DNA of 8,590 nt from NCBI GenBank assembly GCA_024404435.1, contig JAKSPW010000042.1, positions 1 through 8,590 of the forward strand. The letters run 5' to 3'. The position numbers and the translations under genes are program-made. Positions within the stretch are counted from its first letter, which is position 1. Each line of letters begins with the position of its first letter. The notes under the pieces were generated by a model that worked only from the letters and a program-made list of their open reading frames with translations, did not search any database and was not told the DNA's origin. This DNA is from Clostridia bacterium. Lineage in GTDB: Bacteria > Bacillota > Clostridia > Oscillospirales > CAG-272. Positions 5,512 to 8,590 of this stretch are shown in pieces.

Positions 5512-6963
5512 TATCTTTTTCCTTCTTGAAATATAAAATATCAGACCAAGTACCACCCATACCGCAAGCATTATGTACGACTCCCTGCAGAAGTGAACTC
5601 CGGAGAGCCCCGGGATCGGGACGAGCTGGAGCACCATGAAGGCGAGCGAGAAAATGCTTCCGAGTACAGCCATTGCTTTCAGCCACGCGGAGCCGTCGCC
5701 GTCGCGCTTCAGCGTCACGAGAGTCGCGAGACACGTGAAGCCGTAGCCGATGGACGCGCCGATCGCGGACATATCGACGAACCAGCCGAGCGCCTCTCTT
5801 CCGAGGATCGGACCGGAAAGCGAGACGATCATACAGAAGAGCATCGCGTTCTTCGGTGTTCCGAATCTCCCGTCGACCCTGCCGAAGACCTCCGGCAGAT
5901 AGCCGTCTCGGGACATCGAGTACATCAGCCTCGACGAGGCGAGATAGAAGCCCATGATGCCCGAGAGCACCGCGCACGAGACCGCAACTCCCACGAGCAC
6001 CTTGCCGAACGTGCCGAGCAGCTCTTCAGCCGCCACGAGGAGTACCCAGTCTCCCGCCAGCACGCGGTCGGGCCAGTTCTCGAGAGCCGCAGCCGCGACC
6101 GTGTTGTTCGCCGTGTAGACGAAGCAGCCGAACGCGATGGCGATTATCATGATAAAGCTGACTTTTTTATAGGAAAACTTAAATTCCTCCGCCGCCTGCG
6201 GGATCGTGTCGAAGCCGACGTACGCCCACGGCGCGATGGCGAAGGTCGCAAGCACGGCGGAGATGATCCCCTTTGATCCGAGGTGCGCGAAGTCGCCGAC
6301 GGCCTCGCCCGTTGCGCCCGCCGCCGCGGCAGCCGCCTTGTCGAAGCCCCAGACGGGCTCCATGTTGACGCCCTTCGTCTTGCTGCTGATGACTGCGGCG
6401 ATCGTCAGAGTGAAGACCGACACCGCGAGGAGCACCGCGAGCACCGTCTGTACAAATCCCGCCTTCTTAACGCCGATGATGTTGAGAAAAGCGAACAGGA
6501 TCAGGATCGACATCGCGAGGATGATCTCGCCGAGGTGGACCTCAAAGCCCGCGATCGTATAGCTGAAGCCGAACTTCAGCACGTCCGCGTCTCCGTCGAG
6601 TCCGTCGACGATAAGACCTATCGCCGTCGAATTCATCGGCACGTTGGTCAGGTACGCCGCGACGAGAAACCAGCCGCAGGTGTATGCCGCCGTCTTGCCG
6701 AAGCACGCCTTAGTGAACGTGAATTCGCCGCCCGCCTTCGGATATTTCGGCACCATGTACGCGTAGCTGAACGCGATGATGACCATAACGAGCGCGCCGA
6801 GCACCATCGCGATCGCGGTGCCCGCCACTCCCGAATTCGGGAGGAATTTTTTGCCGGGATTGATGAACGAGCCCCAGCCGATGATGCACCCGAAGGCGAT
6901 CGCCCAGACGTGCATGGGACTTAACTGCTTTTTCAGTTCCGTTTCGCTCTTTTTCTTGTTCAT
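5509..6963 (-). CDS. APC-family permease, amine or amino acid transporter
   Basis: A 484-residue integral membrane protein with about 12 hydrophobic segments (near 17-35, 46-70, 92-118, 145-163, 168-192, 233-256, 268-290, 320-345, 372-388, 394-417, 427-448 and 462-479). The broken first helix carries GCIIGWGSFI (25-34), the Gly-rich substrate-binding motif of the APC superfamily. FDTIPQAAEEF (251-261) after helix 6 and ASSRLMYSMSRDGYLP (342-357) after helix 8 are typical loop motifs. The family moves amino acids, polyamines and ethanolamine, usually with H+ or by exchange. Placement between two LicC-type genes suggests choline, ethanolamine or a related headgroup, taking the role that the unrelated LicB permease has in classical lic operons; this is inference. 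AGGAAGG precedes the start, 11 nt after the upstream gene. Confidence 0.88.
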   Translation of the reverse strand: MNKKKSETELKKQLSPMHVWAIAFGCIIGWGSFINPGKKFLPNSGVAGTAIAMVLGALVMVIIAFSYAYMVPKYPKAGGEFTFTKACFGKTAAYTCGWFLVAAYLTNVPMNSTAIGLIVDGLDGDADVLKFGFSYTIAGFEVHLGEIILAMSILILFAFLNIIGVKKAGFVQTVLAVLLAVSVFTLTIAAVISSKTKGVNMEPVWGFDKAAAAAAGATGEAVGDFAHLGSKGIISAVLATFAIAPWAYVGFDTIPQAAEEFKFSYKKVSFIMIIAIAFGCFVYTANNTVAAAALENWPDRVLAGDWVLLVAAEELLGTFGKVLVGVAVSCAVLSGIMGFYLASSRLMYSMSRDGYLPEVFGRVDGRFGTPKNAMLFCMIVSLSGPILGREALGWFVDMSAIGASIGYGFTCLATLVTLKRDGDGSAWLKAMAVLGSIFSLAFMVLQLVPIPGLSGVHFCRESYIMLAVWVVLGLIFYISRRKKI

Positions 6964-6974
6964 ATCCTTCCTAC

Positions 6975-7865
6975 CTATACGTCATAAGATTTGTCAATGG
7001 CTTTAAGCTCTCTGAAAGTGTCGATCTCCGTTACGTCATCCGACGTGCATTCGCGTATCTCGACCTTGTATTCCCCGGGGAAGTACCTGAACGGCACCTG
7101 ATCCCAGTATCTCTCCTTGCCGCCCGGCATTTCGTACGCCTCGCTGATGTGCTCGGAGAGCTTTCTGCCGTCCGCCTCGTTCCAATACGAGATGCCGACC
7201 TCCTGCCAGCAGTTGATGCCTCCGACCTTCTGCTCCTTGATGATCCCGTCCTTCACGTCGAAACACCAGTCGTCCGTGCGCTCCGCGGGGATGCCGAGGA
7301 AGTTCGAAGAATACTGATATTTCGTGATGAGCGACGGATTCGAGAGAAAGAGGTCCGCCTCGAGCACGTACGCGCCGCCGAGCAGGTATCTCGCGCACAT
7401 GGCGGAGGAAATGTTGTTCGTTTCGTTGTACGCGGGGTTTTCGATGAATCGGATCATCGGATATTTGTAGAGGAGCTGATCGAACTGCTCCGCGAGATAG
7501 CCGCGCACGATGTATATTTCGTTTATTCCCGCCGCGATCACGGCGTCGAGCAGAGTGTCGATCATGCGCTTGCCGCGCACTCTCACGAGCGGCTTCGGAG
7601 TGTTCAGCGTCACCGGCACGAGGCGCGAGCCGAAGCCCGCCGCGATGAAGACCGCCCGCTTGACGCGGTACGGCTCGAGCGCGAGGAAGCCGGCTTCCGT
7701 TATCTTGCCGTCGTCGATGAGCCCGTCCTCGGAGAGCTCTCTCAGCGTCCTGTTGACGCTTCCGAGCGAAAGTCCCGTCCTGCGGCACAGCTCGCGCTGA
7801 GTCACGGAGCCCGTTTCCGAGGCAAGACGCGTCAGGACGTCAAACTGTTTTCGTGAAAATTTCAT
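6975..7865 (-). CDS. Winged-helix domain fused to LicC-type nucleotidyltransferase
   Basis: A 296-residue two-domain protein. Residues about 4-66 form a MarR/DeoR-like winged helix (VTQRELCRRTGLSLGSVNRTLRELSEDGLI at 21-50, then the wing and TEAGFLALEPY). Residues 69-290 form a LicC-type nucleotidyltransferase: AAGFGSRLVPVT (75-86), K91 in PKPLV, ETNNISSAM (148-156), EADLF with D171, DDW (198-200), RYWDQV (252-257) and EIDTF with D282. Key catalytic positions look intact, so it may be an active enzyme as well as a DNA-binding protein, or a sensor that binds CTP or the CDP product. The ATG at 7865 was chosen because GGGG lies 6 nt upstream; an ATG at 7877 preceded by GGA is a possible alternative adding four residues. 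The open frame beyond it (to 8063) reads through the leader and promoter. First gene of the operon, so autoregulation is plausible. Confidence 0.85.
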   Translation of the reverse strand: MKFSRKQFDVLTRLASETGSVTQRELCRRTGLSLGSVNRTLRELSEDGLIDDGKITEAGFLALEPYRVKRAVFIAAGFGSRLVPVTLNTPKPLVRVRGKRMIDTLLDAVIAAGINEIYIVRGYLAEQFDQLLYKYPMIRFIENPAYNETNNISSAMCARYLLGGAYVLEADLFLSNPSLITKYQYSSNFLGIPAERTDDWCFDVKDGIIKEQKVGGINCWQEVGISYWNEADGRKLSEHISEAYEMPGGKERYWDQVPFRYFPGEYKVEIRECTSDDVTEIDTFRELKAIDKSYDV

Positions 7866-8028
7866 ATTTATCCCCATTTGTTCCAATATGGCAAAACTAT
7901 CGGCGCACGTGGAACGCCGGAACACGCAAAATGCGCGGAAAAACAGCAAAAATTGCCCTGCGTTCGACTCGCAAGGCCATATTTTACGCTTTGGAACGCG
8001 CCGGATCGACGTGCTGAATGTTCCAAAC
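7866..8028 (-). promoter_or_regulatory. Long structured leader with five TTGGAAC/GTTCC elements
   Basis: About 160 nt separate the predicted start site from the ATG. In minus-strand order the leader has TTTGGAAC (8027-8020), GTTCCAAA (7997-7990), GTTCC (7923-7919), GTTCCA (7915-7910) and TTGGAAC (7886-7880). The first two form an 8-bp hairpin with a 22-nt loop. Alternatively, GTTCCA (7997-7992) plus ATATGGC (7982-7976) pair with GCCATATTGGAAC (7892-7880), a 13-bp helix with a 9-nt bulge ending just before the RBS. The two helices share 7997-7992 and exclude each other. No known riboswitch class is recognised. The same repeats could instead be DNA operators for the encoded winged helix. Confidence 0.5.
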
Positions 8029-8034
8029 ATCGAG

Positions 8035-8063
8035 ATTATATCACACCCGTGAACAAAAATCAA
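8035..8063 (-). promoter_or_regulatory. Sigma-A promoter of the LicC/permease operon
   Basis: On the minus strand TTGATT (8063-8058), a 17-nt spacer and TATAAT (8040-8035) form a strong promoter; a TG one base before the -10 gives an extended -10. The start site is expected near 8028, directly at the first TTTGGAAC element, which is therefore well placed to act as an operator or as the 5' arm of an RNA hairpin. Confidence 0.75.
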
Positions 8064-8070
8064 TAGTTTA

Positions 8071-8103
8071 ACAATAAAAAAACTCCCTTTCGGGAGTTTT
8101 TCT
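8071..8103 (-). terminator. Intrinsic terminator of the CapD-like gene
   Basis: On the minus strand AAAACTCCC (8100-8092) pairs with GGGAGTTTT (8087-8079) across a GAAA tetraloop, followed by a continuing T-tract (to about 8076) and ATTG. It starts directly after the TAA at 8106-8104 and insulates the gene from the operon promoter that begins only about 10 nt further on. Confidence 0.88.
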
Positions 8104-8590
8104 TTATAACGTAACGGCTTCTTTTTCCGCTTCGTGCATTTCGTCCGCGGAGTCGGCGTCGCGGTTGAGCTCGTCCGGATCGCGGAACGTCGGCACCGCC
8201 TTTCTCATCGCCTCGCGGATATTGCCGCCGGATGTCACTTCGCCGATGAGGAAGTTGAGCTTCTCGTCGACCTCTTCTCTCGTGAGAGGCGAGTCGTGCT
8301 CGATGAAGATCTTCTTGTTTTCCGTCTTCGTGAGGCTTTCGGTCTTTATGAGCAGCTCCTCGTAGAGCTTTTCGCCCGGCCTCAGGCCGATCTCTTTGAT
8401 CTCAACGTCGCGCCCCGGCTCAAGCCCCGAGAGCTTTATCATGTTCACGGCGAGGTCGTATATCTTCACGGGTCTTCCCATGTCGAGCACGAAGAGCTCG
8501 CCGCTCTTCGCCATTGCTCCCGCCGTGAGCACGAGACGGCTCGCCTCCGGGATCGTCATGAAACATCTGATGATGCGCTTGGCGGTGATG
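8104..8590 (-). CDS. CapD/FlaA1-type nucleotide-sugar dehydratase/epimerase, C-terminal part
   Basis: Incomplete: the gene runs off the right edge and its start and NAD-binding half are not in the window; about 161 residues are visible. FMTIPEASRLVLTAGAMAKS followed by GELFVLDMGRPVKIYDLA, then GLRPGEKLYEELL, are the C-terminal hallmarks of the polysaccharide biosynthesis protein family (CapD, FlaA1, PglF, WbpM) that makes 4-keto-6-deoxy or epimerised UDP-GlcNAc derivatives for capsule, glycoprotein or wall glycans. The family often has an N-terminal membrane-anchored half, which cannot be judged here. The final 25 residues are an acidic, charged tail of low conservation. The ATG at 8559 is internal (Met of FMTIPEA) and not the real start. 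The gene ends at its own terminator and is transcribed in the same direction as the lic-like operon. Confidence 0.9.
   Translation of the reverse strand, partial: ITAKRIIRCFMTIPEASRLVLTAGAMAKSGELFVLDMGRPVKIYDLAVNMIKLSGLEPGRDVEIKEIGLRPGEKLYEELLIKTESLTKTENKKIFIEHDSPLTREEVDEKLNFLIGEVTSGGNIREAMRKAVPTFRDPDELNRDADSADEMHEAEKEAVTL

Noticed and set aside
4883..5536. Plus-strand open frame opposite the LicC-type gene
   Set aside because: Antisense shadow of a confidently identified gene, with no RBS and no family resemblance; the same holds for plus-strand frames at 5593-6276, 6283-6924 and 7149-7856.
5510..5977. N-terminal extension of the LicC-type protein (open to 5977)
   Set aside because: The extension overlaps the permease gene out of frame and is Arg-rich; LicC homology and an RBS begin at 5509.
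7866..8063. N-terminal extension of the winged-helix/LicC protein (open to 8063)
   Set aside because: It would be translated from the -35 region of the promoter; the winged helix starts at 7865 with a good RBS.
8104..8559. Start of the CapD-like gene at the ATG at 8559
   Set aside because: This Met is internal to the conserved FMTIPEA motif and the frame stays open to the window edge, so the gene is 5'-truncated by the window.

Overview
The window looks like a chromosomal piece of an uncultured Gram-positive anaerobe, most likely class Clostridia (Bacillota) from an animal gut. This is inferred from an SLH-anchored exoenzyme, a two-subunit class I (Fe-S) fumarase next to a malic enzyme, sigma-A-type promoters, strong AGGA-type ribosome binding sites, GC-rich genes separated by AT-rich spacers, and spacers packed with short palindromic repeats. 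No rRNA, tRNA, CRISPR array or transposase gene is visible.

Layout. Positions 1-457 hold no credible gene: there is a mosaic of short GC-rich palindromic repeats, then a terminator-like hairpin that physically overlaps a perfect TTGACA-17-TATAAT promoter. That promoter drives a plus-strand cluster (458-4350): a secreted SLH-GH16 glycan hydrolase, a malic enzyme, and the alpha and beta subunits of an Fe-S fumarate hydratase. Gaps are 15 nt, a 4-nt overlap and 6 nt. The last three genes form a fumarate-malate-pyruvate module; the surface hydrolase is a surprising first gene for it.

Positions 4351-4798 are non-coding and highly structured. Two roughly 70-bp inverted copies of a double-hairpin sequence (4357-4429 and 4718-4785) bracket a chain of palindromes, including five ATGAATT heptamers alternating with hairpins. 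The plus-strand terminators lie in the same stretch.

On the minus strand, 7865-4799 is a compact three-gene operon: a winged-helix domain fused to a LicC-type nucleotidyltransferase, a 12-helix APC-family permease, and a second, stand-alone LicC-type nucleotidyltransferase coupled to the permease by a TAATG junction. LicC enzymes make CDP-choline (or a similar CDP-activated headgroup) for decorating surface glycans, so this resembles a lic-like uptake/activation cassette without the kinase (LicA) or transferase (LicD) in view. Its promoter (TTGATT-17-TATAAT, extended -10) lies about 160 nt upstream of the start, and the leader contains five TTGGAAC/GTTCC-type elements able to form two mutually exclusive helices. 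This is the best candidate here for an undescribed regulatory system.

At the right edge (8104-8590, minus strand) is the C-terminal part of a CapD/FlaA1-type nucleotide-sugar dehydratase/epimerase, closed by a clean intrinsic terminator. It gives the lic-like operon a cell-surface polysaccharide neighbourhood.
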